From Blastococcus capsensis (lineage in GTDB: Bacteria > Actinomycetota > Actinomycetes > Mycobacteriales > Geodermatophilaceae), in assembly GCF_030165005.1 (NCBI RefSeq), contig NZ_JASNNW010000013.1, positions 48,642-112,641 of the forward strand: a DNA stretch of 64,000 nt. Reading direction: 5' to 3'. The notes under the pieces are model-generated. The model was given only the letters and a program-made list of their open reading frames with translations. It was not told where the DNA came from and made no database searches. The translations under genes were made by a program, and so were the position numbers. Below, piece after piece: positions 14,832 to 26,738 of the stretch. Every line of letters starts with the position of its first letter. Within the stretch, counting starts at the first letter, position 1.

Positions 14832-16934
14832 TCAGCTGATGTAGCCGTACTCCCAGTGCCACGGCTCCGGCTTCTCACCGCCGGGTCCGGCCCAGTCGGG
14901 CTGCACGAACCCGAAGCGCGCGGCGTTGGCCGACATCCAGGTCCACTGCGGGCTGCCGGCGACGTTGACGCCGCCGCCCAGGTCGATCGCCAGCGCCCAG
15001 CCGTGGTTGGACGTTCCGGGCACGGCGGCCAGCGCCGGCTTGCGGTAGTACGCCGCCACCTGGGCGCCGAACGGACGGTAGGAGTCGGTGATCCGCAGCG
15101 GGGTGCCGAATTCCGCGGCGTAGGCCACGTCCAGCTGGGCGTAGGACGCCGCGGCGTCGCAGCGCAGCGCGTGCCCGGCGACCGCCAGCTTGCACAGTGC
15201 CCCGGCCGGGATGTGGCCGTTGGCCCAGCCGCCCCACTCCGGCCGCACCGGGCCCGGCTCGGGCAAGGGCGCGCCGCAGGGGCCGGTGGCCGCGGCGGTC
15301 GGCGGGGCCGGGTTGGGCGCGGCGGACGCCCCGAGGGGGACCCGCACGGCGACGGCGTCGGCGGACAGCGACCGGACGCCCACCTGGTAGGTCGCGGCGG
15401 AGGCGCCGATGACGTCGCCCTCGCCGAGGTTGATGCCGACGTCCCGCCGGGTGGGGGAGAAGACCAGGTCGCCCACCTGGAGGTCGCGCACCGGCACCGC
15501 GACGCCGGCCGCCCACTGCTCCTCGGGGGAACCGGGCAGCGCGTACCCGGCCAGCAGCCAGGTGCCGGCGGTGAACCCGCCGCAGTCGTAGGTCTCCGGT
15601 CCGGCCGTGCCGGCGACGAAGGGCTTGCCGAGCTGGGACAGGGCGTTGCTCACCGCGGCCACGGTCTCGGCGGGCAGGACGGTGACCGGCTCGTTCCCGA
15701 CGACGGCCCACGCCACGCCCGGGATCGGGCGCCCGTCGGCACCGAGCGCGGGGGACATGCCGGTCGGCAGCTCCGCCGGGTCGGCGAGGGCCGCCGCGGG
15801 GGGCAGTTCGACACCGGCGGCGGCCAGCCGTCCCAGGTAGTCCTGCCAGCGCTGCGTCGCGGCCGCGTTGCGCTGCTGCTGCGCTCCGGCCGCCGGGATG
15901 GTGGCCAGGCCGGCGAGCCGGCCGGAGATCTCCGGTGGGAGGTCGCCCACCTTCGCGCGGACCGTCTCGAGCACGTCGCCCGCGCGCCGCTCCGCCGTGG
16001 CCAGCGCGGCGCGGGCGTCGGCGACCCGCAGCGTGGCGGCCTCCAGCCGGAGGGCGTCGCGCTCGGCACGGACCACGGTGCCCTGCAGGTCCTGCTCGGC
16101 GCGGTCGGCCAGCGCCTGGGCGTACAGGACGCCCGACGTGGCGCCGGCCCGGTGGACGTCCAGGCCCAGCAGCGGATGGCGGGTGGCTGCGGTCGCCCGG
16201 TACAGCATCGCCGCGCCGGTGCCCACGGAGAGCTGCTGGACGGTCAGCTGCTCGCGGGCGGCCTGCTCGGCGGCGAGCGCGTCGGCCAGCCGGGTGCGCC
16301 GCTGGTCGGCGACCTGGGCCAGCCGGTGGTAGCGGTCGGCCTGCTCGAGGAGGGAACTGCGGGCGGTGAGCGCCAGCGCGGTCGGGTCCAGCGACGGACC
16401 GGCGCCCTCGGGCGCCGGGGCGCCGGGGAGCGCGAGCGCCAGGACGGCCGGCAGCAGGAGGGCGTTGGTGGCGACGACGCCCAGGCGGGTCGACCAGCGG
16501 GTGCGGGGGCGGTCGCTGGACCGGAAACGGCTCGGTGCCCTCCGCACCGCGGAGCGGCCGGCCGCCGAGCGGCCGCCGGTCGTGCCCCGCGTGCCGGTCG
16601 TGGGGCGGGTACTGATCGTCGGGCGCGTACCGGTCGCGGCGCGCGCACCGGCGCGCCGGGGAGTGCGCTCTGCACCGGCACGGGCGGCCACGGCCGCACG
16701 GGCGGCGGCCAGCTGCTCGGCGGTGACGCCGGGACGCGCAGCCGCGGCCTCGCGCAGGGCCAGGGCCTCGCGCAGGGCCAGGACCTCCGCCGGGGTCAGG
16801 GGCGGACGGCTCGAGCTGCGTGCCGTGGCTCGGGGAGGCGCCGAGCGCCCGGCGGCGGCGCGGGTCGGTGCGGAACGCGGGGTGGCCGCCCTGCGGGGGA
16901 CGGCCGCACGCGCGGGCGTACGCGATGCAGGCAC
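14832..16934 (-). CDS. Membrane-anchored cell-wall enzyme: NlpC/P60-like plus VanY-type D,D-carboxypeptidase domains
   Basis: 700 aa. Residues 1-150 are Ala/Arg/Thr-rich, cytoplasmic and very basic. A single hydrophobic helix follows (VVATNALLLPAVLALALPGA), then a coiled-coil-like region (~185-340). An NlpC/P60-like domain has the Cys block YDCGGFTAG and LQVGDLVFSPTRRDVGINLG. At the position where the family has His (HVGIY/HVTIY) this protein has Asp. The C-terminal VanY/M15 domain is intact: ITDSYRPFGAQVAAY, SNHGWALAIDLG and PWHWEYG supply the zinc ligands. It probably trims or remodels peptidoglycan peptides outside the membrane. Start is GTG with GGGGGA five bases upstream. Confidence 0.85.
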   Translation of the reverse strand: MPASRTPARAAVPRRAATPRSAPTRAAAGRSAPPRATARSSSRPPLTPAEVLALREALALREAAAARPGVTAEQLAAARAAVAARAGAERTPRRAGARAATGTRPTISTRPTTGTRGTTGGRSAAGRSAVRRAPSRFRSSDRPRTRWSTRLGVVATNALLLPAVLALALPGAPAPEGAGPSLDPTALALTARSSLLEQADRYHRLAQVADQRRTRLADALAAEQAAREQLTVQQLSVGTGAAMLYRATAATRHPLLGLDVHRAGATSGVLYAQALADRAEQDLQGTVVRAERDALRLEAATLRVADARAALATAERRAGDVLETVRAKVGDLPPEISGRLAGLATIPAAGAQQQRNAAATQRWQDYLGRLAAAGVELPPAAALADPAELPTGMSPALGADGRPIPGVAWAVVGNEPVTVLPAETVAAVSNALSQLGKPFVAGTAGPETYDCGGFTAGTWLLAGYALPGSPEEQWAAGVAVPVRDLQVGDLVFSPTRRDVGINLGEGDVIGASAATYQVGVRSLSADAVAVRVPLGASAAPNPAPPTAAATGPCGAPLPEPGPVRPEWGGWANGHIPAGALCKLAVAGHALRCDAAASYAQLDVAYAAEFGTPLRITDSYRPFGAQVAAYYRKPALAAVPGTSNHGWALAIDLGGGVNVAGSPQWTWMSANAARFGFVQPDWAGPGGEKPEPWHWEYGYIS

Positions 16935-17225
16935 TGCGTCCCCCGGGCGTGGTCGTCGGAACGGATGGGGCTCCTGGGGCCGAAGTGGTCAGGAGCTTGC
17001 ACACATCCATCGACACGCCGTCGGGAATGCTTGAAGAACGGGTTCGGACGGATCACCCGTACGGGGTGGGGTGAACCTCGGGGGAGTGCGGGGAGACCGT
17101 CGTCCGGGCCTCGTCACCAGCGAGGGCCGGGGTGGGGTGGTGGGTGCCGCGCTGTGGGGCGGTGCTCGCGTTCGTCCCGCGGTAGCGGCCGCGGGGCGGG
17201 GCTCAGGGCCGGGGTGGACGGCCGG
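16935..17225. other. Intergenic region, nothing recognised
   Basis: About 290 G-rich bases between the wall hydrolase start and the next stop. No frame shows convincing coding character and no long hairpin was seen. It must contain the promoter of the hydrolase gene, but no clear -10 element stands out. Confidence 0.3.
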
Positions 17226-17417
17226 TCAGGGTGCCCACCAGGCGCCGTGCCGGTGCACGAGCGGGATCCGCAGCTCGTCGCCGTCCTCGGTGGAGATGAC
17301 GAACTCCAGCTTGGTGATCCGGACGGGAGGGCCGTCGCCCTCGGGCTCCAGCAGCTGACCGGTGGCCAGGGGCATGGGCGGCAGGACGAGGACGTCCTCG
17401 CCGGGGGGCTCGGCCAT
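17226..17417 (-). CDS. Small conserved-type protein, 63 aa
   Basis: 63 aa starting at ATG 17417, with GAGAGGACC upstream. The core reads VRITKLEFVISTEDGDELRI followed by PLVHRHGAWWAP: two beta strands and an aromatic C-terminus. No signal peptide, no cysteines. It lies 150 bases beyond gltA in the same direction. Function unknown. Confidence 0.6.
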   Translation of the reverse strand: MAEPPGEDVLVLPPMPLATGQLLEPEGDGPPVRITKLEFVISTEDGDELRIPLVHRHGAWWAP

Positions 17418-17513
17418 GCGTGGTCCTCTCGAGTACGGGGGCCCACCCACCGTAGGGACCGTGCACGGGGACGCAACGGGCCGGGTGACCCGGAGGACCA
17501 CCCGGCCCGGAGG

Positions 17514-17566
17514 CCCCGTCCAGGCCACCGCCGCGAGCGTGCGGCGGTGGCGAGGACGGGGTCCTT
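17514..17566 (-). repeat. Dispersed terminator-like inverted repeat next to the gltA stop
   Basis: Outer arms CCCCGTCC (17514-17521) and GGACGGGG (17554-17561), inner arms GCCACCGCCGC and its complement, loop GAGCGT. TCCTT follows on the plus strand and reads as AAGGA immediately after the gltA stop. It belongs to the same family as the elements at 25247, 56081 and 58944. Confidence 0.7.
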
Positions 17567-17568
17567 CC

Positions 17569-18885
<1,317 letters not shown>

Positions 18886-19088
18886 CAGGGGCGACGCTAG
18901 CGCCCCCGCGCCCGGATCGCGGCCCGACGTCGCGCGGCGTGGGGGGGGGGGGGGCGCGGGGGGGGGGCGCCCCCCCCCCCCCCCGGGGGGTGTGAGCACC
19001 CAACCCGACCGCCCCCGCCCCCGTCTGGCGCCCCGCCGTCGCGCGGCGTGGGGGGGCGCAGACCGATGGGTGCCCCCCCCCCCACGGC
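18886..19088. other. Anomalous poly-G/poly-C tract between gltA and fumC
   Basis: Contains G14 (18941-18954), G10 (18958-18967), C15 (18970-18984), G6, and later G7 (19050-19056) and C11 (19073-19083). The string GTCGCGCGGCGTGGGG occurs twice, ending in the G14 and the G7 runs. The runs are mutually complementary and could fold into very stable hairpins or quadruplexes. The region should also contain the gltA promoter, which I cannot identify. Run lengths may be unreliable. Confidence 0.75.
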
Positions 19089-20504
<1,416 letters not shown>

Positions 20505-20669
20505 GCTGTGCTCCCGGTGGTGTGGATGGTGACAGTGCTCCGCACGGGACCCTAGATCCCCGTGGGAGGACGTGCGGGTGCCGCCCTCGGTGCGGGCCGC
20601 CGAGGAGGGCCTCGAGCGACGGATCCCGTTGCTAGGGTGCCGATCCGGCCCGACCCCGAGGAGCACCCC

Positions 20670-21344
20670 ATGTCCCAGCCCACGACGCCCGGCCCGGGCG
20701 CATCGTCGACTCCGCACGGGGAGACGGTGCCGAGCTGGCCGGCTCCTGGGACGGCGTGGCCGGCCCCGGGTGCGCAGCCGGCGCCCGACTGGGCGACGAC
20801 GGCGCCGTCCTGGCAGCCGGCTGCCCCGGCCGCCGCACCGGGCGCGGCGACGCCCGCGGCGTCGTCGGGACGTACCCGGTGGGCCGTCGCCGGTGCAGCC
20901 CTGGCCGGGGTGGCCGCCGGCGCCGTGGCGGCCACCTTCCTGGTCAGCGCGGTGTTCATCGGCAGCGCCGAGGGCATCGGCCGGGCGATGGGGGAGGAGA
21001 TGGCTGCGGGCATCACCGAGGGCGTCCGTGAGGGCATGGTCGAGGGCAGCCAGGAGTCGATGGACGCGATGCTCGGCGGCCTCCTCGGCGAGGAGGGCAT
21101 GGGCAGCTGGTACGGCGGCATGCCCGGCGGGTCCGTCGAGCAGTTCCCGCCGGTGGAGCCGGCCGACCTCGGGCCGGACGAGACGCTGGACGCCTACGCC
21201 CAGGGTTGCTTCGAGGGCGACCTGCAGTCCTGCGACGACCTGATGTACGAGTCCCCGCCGCTGTCGGACTACGAGGAGTACGGCAGCAGCTGCGGCGGAC
21301 GGGTCAAGCCCTTCACGGTGATGGCGTGCACCGAGCTGGAGTGA
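20670..21344 (+). CDS. Single-pass membrane protein with Pro/Ala-rich N-terminus
   Basis: 224 aa from ATG 20670 (GAGGAGC upstream). Residues 1-65 are Pro/Ala/Thr-rich, as in actinobacterial DUF4190-type proteins. One transmembrane helix follows ([20 protein letters not shown]). The extracytoplasmic part has [18 protein letters not shown] and a C-terminal Cys-containing domain ([20 protein letters not shown] then SSCGGR). The spacing of these four-plus cysteines suggests disulfides outside the membrane. Function unknown; it is divergently transcribed from fumC. Confidence 0.75.
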   Translation: MSQPTTPGPGASSTPHGETVPSWPAPGTAWPAPGAQPAPDWATTAPSWQPAAPAAAPGAATPAASSGRTRWAVAGAALAGVAAGAVAATFLVSAVFIGSAEGIGRAMGEEMAAGITEGVREGMVEGSQESMDAMLGGLLGEEGMGSWYGGMPGGSVEQFPPVEPADLGPDETLDAYAQGCFEGDLQSCDDLMYESPPLSDYEEYGSSCGGRVKPFTVMACTELE

Positions 21345-21443
21345 ACCGGCGCGCCGGAGTGCGCCCCTGCTGCGCCGGACCGTTGCGTCACGCCTGCGCG
21401 GGAGCCCCCGGGTCCCGCTCGGCGTGACCTCCGGCCACGTGCG

Positions 21444-22499
21444 CTACTCCTCCCGGTCGAAGGGCACCGCGGAGTAGGCGCGCAGCTTTTCCAGCGCGTG
21501 CAGGCTGTCGATCGACCGGATCGTGCCCGAGCGGGAGCGCATGACCAACGACTGGGTGGTGCAGCCGCCGGCGCTGTAGCGGACGCCGCGCAGCAACTCG
21601 CCGTCGGTGATGCCGGTGGCGACGAAGAAGACGTCGCCGCGCACCAGGTCGTCGATGTGCAGCACCCGGTCGAGGTCGTGCCCGGCGTCGAGGGCCTTCT
21701 GGCGCTCCTCGTCGTCCTTGGGCCACAACTTGCCCTGGAGCGCGCCGCCCATGCACTTGAGCGCGCAGGCCGCGATGATCCCCTCCGGGGTGCCGCCGAT
21801 GCCCAGCAGCAGGTCGACGCCGGTGCCCTCGCGGGCGGCGGCGATCGCGCCTGCGACGTCGCCGTCGGTGATGAACTTGATGCGGGCGCCGGCCTCGCGG
21901 ACGTCGTGCACCAGCTGCTCGTGGCGGGGCCGGTCGAGGATGCAGACGGTGACGTCGCCGACCGAGCTGCGCTTGGCCTTCGCGATCCGCCTGATGTTCT
22001 CGGCGACCGGGGCGGTGATGTCGACGACGTCGGCCGCGGCCGGGCCGGTGGCCAGCTTCTCCATGTAGAAGACCGCCGACGGGTCGTACATGGCGCCCCG
22101 TTCCGCGACGGCCATCACGGCGATCGCGTTCGGCATGCCCTTGGCCATGAGCGTGGTGCCGTCGATCGGGTCCACCGCGACGTCGCACTCGGGCCCCTGG
22201 CCGTCGCCGACCTGCTCGCCGTTGTAGAGCATCGGGGCTTCGTCCTTCTCGCCCTCGCCGATGACGACGACGCCCTTCATGCGCACCGTGCCGATGAGGG
22301 CCCGCATGGCGTCGACCGCCGCGCCGTCACCGCCGTTCTTGTCTCCCCGACCGACCCAGCGCCCGGCAGCCATCGCGGCGGCCTCGGTGACCCGCACCAG
22401 CTCGAGGGCCAGGTTGCGGTCGGGAGCGGGCCGGTCGGCACTGAAGCTGCGGCCGGAGCCGGACGTGTGGACGGGGCCATCGGGCAGGGGCAGCGACAC
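21444..22499 (-). CDS. glpX: Class II fructose-1,6-bisphosphatase
   Basis: 351 aa. Hydrolyses fructose 1,6-bisphosphate in gluconeogenesis. Motifs: [48 protein letters not shown] (metal site) and [20 protein letters not shown]. The start is the GTG at 22499 with AGGAGG a few bases upstream, which is why the longer frame is rejected. Typical actinobacterial GlpX is the only FBPase in many of these genomes. Confidence 0.95.
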   Translation of the reverse strand: MSLPLPDGPVHTSGSGRSFSADRPAPDRNLALELVRVTEAAAMAAGRWVGRGDKNGGDGAAVDAMRALIGTVRMKGVVVIGEGEKDEAPMLYNGEQVGDGQGPECDVAVDPIDGTTLMAKGMPNAIAVMAVAERGAMYDPSAVFYMEKLATGPAAADVVDITAPVAENIRRIAKAKRSSVGDVTVCILDRPRHEQLVHDVREAGARIKFITDGDVAGAIAAAREGTGVDLLLGIGGTPEGIIAACALKCMGGALQGKLWPKDDEERQKALDAGHDLDRVLHIDDLVRGDVFFVATGITDGELLRGVRYSAGGCTTQSLVMRSRSGTIRSIDSLHALEKLRAYSAVPFDREE

Positions 22500-22630
22500 A
22501 GGACCTCCTGGTTGGGCCACCGGGTGGTGGCGACGCCTGGCCCCGGCCGCTCCCGGCGCGTCTGCGCCGGTGTGAGGCCGCACGGACGCTGGGCGGCGGT
22601 GTGGGAGCGCTCTCCTGCGATCCTAGGGGC

Positions 22631-23260
22631 ATGACCGGAATCGGCCCGACGAGCCAGCGTCCCGACGCCCCCGACGGTGCGGCCGCGCCCGAGGAGCAGC
22701 TGCCGCCCCCGCCGGCGTCCCCGGTGGAGCGGGCCAACCGGATGAGCGCGGGGAACATGGTGCGCTCCCTGCTGCCGCTGGTGGTGATCTGCCTGCTGGT
22801 CGTCGGCTGGCAGGCCTTCCTCCGCAATCCGGAGGACCCGGTGCTCGAGATCGACCCGGCCAACACGCTCCGGCTGGCCGACCTGCGGGCCGATTACCCG
22901 CTCCTGGTGCCCGACCTCGATGCGGAGTACCGGCCGACGAGCGCGCGCACCGATGCCGGGAACGCCGCGGAGGGGGAGCCGGTGACGGTGCAGATCGGTT
23001 ACGTGACCCCGTCCGGGGCCTATGCGGGCTTCGTGGTCAGCGACGACGACGACGCCGAGGCCGTGCGCGCGGTGCTCGACGGCGCAGCCGCGGACGGGGA
23101 CGTCGAGATCGAGGGCGAGGAGTGGGCTCGCTCGACCACCCAGCGCGGGGAGACGGCGCTCTCCCGGGTCGACGGCGGCATCACCCTGGTGGTGACCGGT
23201 TCGGCCGAGGACGACGAGCTGACCGCGGTGGCGGCGGCGGTGGAGCCCTACACCGGGTAG
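22631..23260 (+). CDS. DUF4245-type membrane-anchored protein
   Basis: 209 aa, divergent from glpX, which is the usual neighbour of DUF4245 genes in actinobacteria. A short Pro-rich cytoplasmic lead precedes NMVRSLLPLVVICLLVVGWQ (one transmembrane helix). The external domain begins at VLEIDPANTLRLADLRADYP and ends with TALSRVDGGITLVVTGSAED. Function unknown. ATG at 22631 lies close to the likely promoter, so the mRNA may be leaderless. Confidence 0.8.
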   Translation: MTGIGPTSQRPDAPDGAAAPEEQLPPPPASPVERANRMSAGNMVRSLLPLVVICLLVVGWQAFLRNPEDPVLEIDPANTLRLADLRADYPLLVPDLDAEYRPTSARTDAGNAAEGEPVTVQIGYVTPSGAYAGFVVSDDDDAEAVRAVLDGAAADGDVEIEGEEWARSTTQRGETALSRVDGGITLVVTGSAEDDELTAVAAAVEPYTG

Positions 23261-23379
23261 CCGGTAGTGGCGCAGGTCACGACCTGATGACCTTCGGGAG
23301 AGTCGGACGGCCGTGGGCCGCTGACGGCGGGACGCTGTGGGTTCACCGGCCACGGTTTCCCGTTCCCGAGGAGTTGCAG

Positions 23380-23658
23380 ATGCCGCCACGCGAGGATTGC
23401 CCCCGTGGTGATCACCGGGCCCCGGCCACCGGTGGGTCGTGTCCCTGCGGCATGGTCACCCGGATCCCGGCGGCGCAGCCAACACGCGCCACCCAGCTGC
23501 GTGACGTGCTGGCGCGCTGCCTGGACGACGGATCGGCCCGGCACGCCGTCGATGCCGCGTCCCCGATGCTGCAGCGCCGGGTCGACCGGGTGCTCGCCGC
23601 CTTCGCCGACGCCGGCCTCGTGGTCGCCTCAGGCAGGGAGCTGCGTCCCCCCGCCTGA
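23380..23658 (+). CDS. Unknown small protein, 92 aa
   Basis: Starts at ATG 23380 with GAGGAG six bases upstream. It has a Cys-containing N-terminus (CPRGD...GSCPCGMV) followed by a helical region (ATQLRDVLARCLDDGSARHA; LQRRVDRVLAAFADAGLVVA) that looks like a small winged-helix or dimerisation fold. No family recognised. A short upstream continuation of the frame is probably non-coding. Confidence 0.5.
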   Translation: MPPREDCPRGDHRAPATGGSCPCGMVTRIPAAQPTRATQLRDVLARCLDDGSARHAVDAASPMLQRRVDRVLAAFADAGLVVASGRELRPPA

Positions 23659-23689
23659 GCTCCCGGGTCAGCCCGCCCGAGCCCCCGGG

Positions 23690-23905
23690 TCAGCTTTCCG
23701 CGGCGTCGTCGGGTGCGGCCGCGGCCAGCCGTTCGCGGGCCCGGTCCAGCCAGTGCTGGCACAGCCGCGCCAGCTCCTCCCCCCGCTCCCACAGGCGCAG
23801 CGACTCCTCCAGCGTGAGGCCACCGGCCTCCAGCTGCCGCACCACGTCGGCGAGCTCCTCGCGGGCCTGCTCGTAGGTGGTGGTCGGCTCGTCGGTCGTG
23901 CTCAT
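23690..23905 (-). CDS. xseB: Exodeoxyribonuclease VII small subunit
   Basis: 71 aa, normal length. YEQAREELADVVRQLEAGGL then TLEESLRLWERGEELARLCQ is the XseB signature. The ATG overlaps the xseA stop by four bases (ATGA), so the two subunits are translationally coupled. With XseA it degrades single-stranded DNA. Confidence 0.95.
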   Translation of the reverse strand: MSTTDEPTTTYEQAREELADVVRQLEAGGLTLEESLRLWERGEELARLCQHWLDRARERLAAAAPDDAAES

Positions 23906-25158
23906 GGGGAGTCCTCCTCGTGGGGGCCGGGAGCGGTGTCCGGGGCGCCGGCGCGGTCCACCCGGACGGCCAGCCGGCCGCCGGCGACCCGGATGCGCAG
24001 ACGTTCTCCGTCGGCCACCCCGGCCGGGTCGCGCACCAGTGAGCCGTCGTGCCGCTGGACGACGGCGTAGCCCCGCTCCAGCGTCGCCGCCGGCGACAGT
24101 GCCGCCACCCGTGCCCGGGCGTGCTCGAGGTCGCGCTCGGCGCCCTCGATGCGGTGGACGAGCATCCGGCGGGCGCGGGTGCGCAGCCCGAGGACGTCGT
24201 CGGCCCGGCCGTGCAGCAGCCGTTCGGGGGAGGCCAGCGACGGGCGGGTGCGGACCGACTCCAGCCAGCGTTCCTGCTGGTCCACGCGGGCGGTGACCAG
24301 GTGCCGGGCCCGGGCGCGCAGACCGGCCACCAGCTCTCGCTGCTCGCCGATCTCCGGCACGATCCGGTGCGCGGCGTCGGTCGGGGTCGCGGCCCGGACG
24401 TCGGCGACGTGGTCGACCAGCGTGGTGTCGGTCTCGTGGCCGACCGCGGTGACCACCGGGGTGCGGCAGGAGGCGATCGCGCGGACCAGGCCCTCGTCGG
24501 AGAAGGGCAGCAGGTCCTCGACCGACCCCCCGCCGCGGGCGACGACGATGACCTCGACCGCCGGGTCGGCGTCCAGGCGGCGCAGGCCCTCGATGACGTT
24601 GGTGGCTGCCTGCGGGCCCTGGACGGCGCAGTTGTGCATGTCGAAGCGGACCGCCGGCCAGCGGCGGCGGGCGGTGACCAGCACGTCCCGCTCGGCGGCG
24701 CTGTCCCGGCCGGTGATCAGCCCGACGACGGCGGGGGCGAACGGGAGCGGCCGCTTGCGCACGGTGTCGAACAGGCCCTCGGCGGCCAGCAGCCGGCGGA
24801 TCCGCTCGATGCGGGCGAGCAGCTCGCCCAGGCCGACGGCGCGGATCTCCGTGGCTCGCAGCGAGAAGGAACCGCGAGCGACGTAGTAGTCCGGCCGCGC
24901 GCGGACGATCACCCGCGCGCCCTCGGTCAGCTCCAGGCCCGGCCGCTCGGCGACGTCGCGGTGGCAGGTGACGGGCACCGACAGGTCGGCCGCGGGGTCG
25001 CGCAGCGTGAGGAAGACGGTGGCCGCGCCGCCCCGTCGGGACAGCTGGGCCACCTGGCCCTCCACCCACACCTCACCCAGCCGGCCGATCCAGTCGGCGA
25101 CCTTGCGGGCCACCGTGCGCACCGGCCAGGGGGCTTCCGGGGTGGACGGGGCGGTCAC
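23902..25158 (-). CDS. xseA: Exodeoxyribonuclease VII large subunit
   Basis: 418 aa. It has the N-terminal OB-fold (WVEGQVAQLSRRGGAATVFL) and the catalytic domain (AVVGLITGRDSAAERDVLVT; VEVIVVARGGGSVEDLLPFS; PVVTAVGHETDTTLVDHVAD; RAATPTDAA), all hallmark blocks. A helical C-terminal region binds XseB. The C-terminus ends LERGYAVVQR...GERLRIRVAGG. Position beside xseB and the Rv1109c-like gene matches mycobacteria. Confidence 0.96.
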   Translation of the reverse strand: MTAPSTPEAPWPVRTVARKVADWIGRLGEVWVEGQVAQLSRRGGAATVFLTLRDPAADLSVPVTCHRDVAERPGLELTEGARVIVRARPDYYVARGSFSLRATEIRAVGLGELLARIERIRRLLAAEGLFDTVRKRPLPFAPAVVGLITGRDSAAERDVLVTARRRWPAVRFDMHNCAVQGPQAATNVIEGLRRLDADPAVEVIVVARGGGSVEDLLPFSDEGLVRAIASCRTPVVTAVGHETDTTLVDHVADVRAATPTDAAHRIVPEIGEQRELVAGLRARARHLVTARVDQQERWLESVRTRPSLASPERLLHGRADDVLGLRTRARRMLVHRIEGAERDLEHARARVAALSPAATLERGYAVVQRHDGSLVRDPAGVADGERLRIRVAGGRLAVRVDRAGAPDTAPGPHEEDSP

Positions 25159-25246
25159 GTCCCGAGGGTGCCAGACGGCACCGACCCCCCGGGCTCCCCA
25201 TCCCGTCCCCAGGCTCGCCGCGACGCCGGCGACGCGGGGCAGGTGG

Positions 25247-25319
25247 CCCCGTCCAGAGGCTCACTGCGAGCCTGCGAGCCTGCGAGCCTGCGAGCCTGCG
25301 AGCGGTGAGGGGGACGGGG
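25247..25319 (-). repeat. Dispersed inverted repeat with an internal 8-base tandem array
   Basis: Outer arms CCCCGTCC (25247-25254) and GGACGGGG (25312-25319) followed by TCCTCTTT, next to the stop of the Rv1109c-like gene. The loop contains TGCGAGCC repeated four times plus a partial copy (25265-25304). Related to the elements at 17514, 56081 and 58944, but with the loop core expanded. Confidence 0.65.
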
Positions 25320-25326
25320 TCCTCTT

Positions 25327-26580
25327 TCAGGTGCCGCGCGGTGCCAGCGGGCTGGACTCGACCGCCTGCTCCTCGAGCTTCTCCAACCGGTTGCGCAGCA
25401 TCCGCAGGTAGGGCTCCCGCGCCCTGGTGGCCTCCTCGTAGGCGAGCAGGTCCGCAACGGTGTGCAACTGGTAGCCGCGCAGCCGCCCGCGGAGCTGGGC
25501 GATGGAGAAGCTGTCGTAGCCCTCGACGGGTGCGGTGCCGGCCGCCTGTGCGCCGGACACCTCGCTGCCGCCCTGCGGGTCGTCGGTCGGCGCGTCGGTC
25601 GTCTCCCCGACGGCGTCCACCGACGCGCCCTCGGCGATGGCCGCGTCGGTCTCGTCGGTGTCGCTCGCACCCACGTCGGTGCGCACCCCGGTGGCCGCGG
25701 CGACGGGGGTCCCGCCCTCGTCGACCGCCACGTCGGGGCCGGCGCCCTGCTGGACGGCGGCGTCCTGCTCGGCGGCCGGGTTGGTCATCGCCCCGGTCTC
25801 GTCGGTGCCCGCGTCGTCCTGCGGTGCCTCGACCGCGGCGATGCCCTCGTCGGTGACCGCGGCGTCGACGGTCTCGACCTCGCCGTCCGGCGTCAGGACG
25901 TCGACGGTCGTGGCACCGTCGGCCGCGACGTCGTCGGCCGAGAGTGCGGGCCCGGTCTCGAGGAGCGCCTGCTCCAGGGCGTCGGCGTCCTCGGTGGCCA
26001 CGGCGTCGTCGACACCCGGGCCCAGCGGGTCGGTGTCGGGCACCTCGGGGACCGCCTCGTCGATGGCCAGCTCGTCGAGCACCTCGTCGGTGCCCGGCGC
26101 GTCGGCCGTCGGCAGGTCGGTGAGGGACTGCTGGGCCTCGTCCGCGCCGTCGGCGAGCTCCTCCACGCCGTCGGCGAGGTCGTCCACCAGCTCCCGGCTG
26201 AGGTCGTCGACCGCGGCGACGACGGCGTCGGCGGCCGGGTCGTCGGGGAGGTCGGCCACCTCGTCGTCGGTGATCGTGCCGGAGGGGGCGCGGTCGAACG
26301 CGGATTCGCGGTAGCCGGTGGCGGGCGCGGCCTCGTCGTCGTCGAAGGTGGCCAGGCCCGGCTCGGCGTCGCCGCGGAGGCCCACGAGCAGTTCGTCGCC
26401 GCGGGCGACGAAGCCGGCGTAGGTCTGCTGCACCTTCATCGCGTGCTGCATCGCCATGCCGATGACGCGCACCGGCAGGCCGGGCAGGGTCTCGGGCAGC
26501 TTCCGGGCCTCGTCCAGCACGGTGGCCGCCAGACCGGCGGCGGCGCGGACGACCTCGGGGATCTCACGGGACATGGGCAC
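25327..26580 (-). CDS. Rv1109c-family (lipid-droplet-associated type) protein with long acidic insert
   Basis: 417 aa. Residues 1-60 ([40 protein letters not shown]) are a helical region shared with actinobacterial proteins annotated as lipid-droplet-associated. The C-terminal ~50 residues are a conserved tail ([40 protein letters not shown]). Between them ~270 residues are Asp/Ala/Thr/Val low complexity, strongly acidic and probably disordered. The neighbours xseA and ispH are the same as for Rv1109c. Homologues are often much shorter, so the insert is the odd feature. Confidence 0.75.
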   Translation of the reverse strand: MPMSREIPEVVRAAAGLAATVLDEARKLPETLPGLPVRVIGMAMQHAMKVQQTYAGFVARGDELLVGLRGDAEPGLATFDDDEAAPATGYRESAFDRAPSGTITDDEVADLPDDPAADAVVAAVDDLSRELVDDLADGVEELADGADEAQQSLTDLPTADAPGTDEVLDELAIDEAVPEVPDTDPLGPGVDDAVATEDADALEQALLETGPALSADDVAADGATTVDVLTPDGEVETVDAAVTDEGIAAVEAPQDDAGTDETGAMTNPAAEQDAAVQQGAGPDVAVDEGGTPVAAATGVRTDVGASDTDETDAAIAEGASVDAVGETTDAPTDDPQGGSEVSGAQAAGTAPVEGYDSFSIAQLRGRLRGYQLHTVADLLAYEEATRAREPYLRMLRNRLEKLEEQAVESSPLAPRGT

Positions 26581-26671
26581 AGCGTGCCCCAGAACCCCGC
26601 ACCCGACACACCCACCAGCGAGGATGCGCCCTCCGGAGGGATGGGACCGGTCACATCGGTGCCCCGTGGCC

Positions 26672-26708
26672 CCTGCAGGGCCCCGTCGCGAGCTCGCGAG
26701 CGGCGGGG
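26672..26708. repeat. Degenerate copy of the GC-rich inverted repeat upstream of ispH
   Basis: CCCCGTCGCGAGCTCGCGAG followed by a G-rich arm and TCCTTCAA. It resembles the 17514-type repeats but sits in a promoter region between divergent genes, 30 bases before ispH. It contains the palindrome CGCGAGCTCGCG. Confidence 0.35.
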
Positions 26709-26738
26709 GGCGGGGGGTCCTTCAACTACCATGGGGCC

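Noticed and set aside
18886..19088. A phase-variable promoter controlling gltA by poly-G length
   Set aside because: Possible in principle, but the several adjacent runs and the similar tract at the window end make an artefact more likely without read-level data.
25265..25304. TGCGAGCC array as a CRISPR or iteron array
   Set aside because: Eight-base units without spacers, lying in the loop of a terminator-like repeat; no cas or rep genes nearby.
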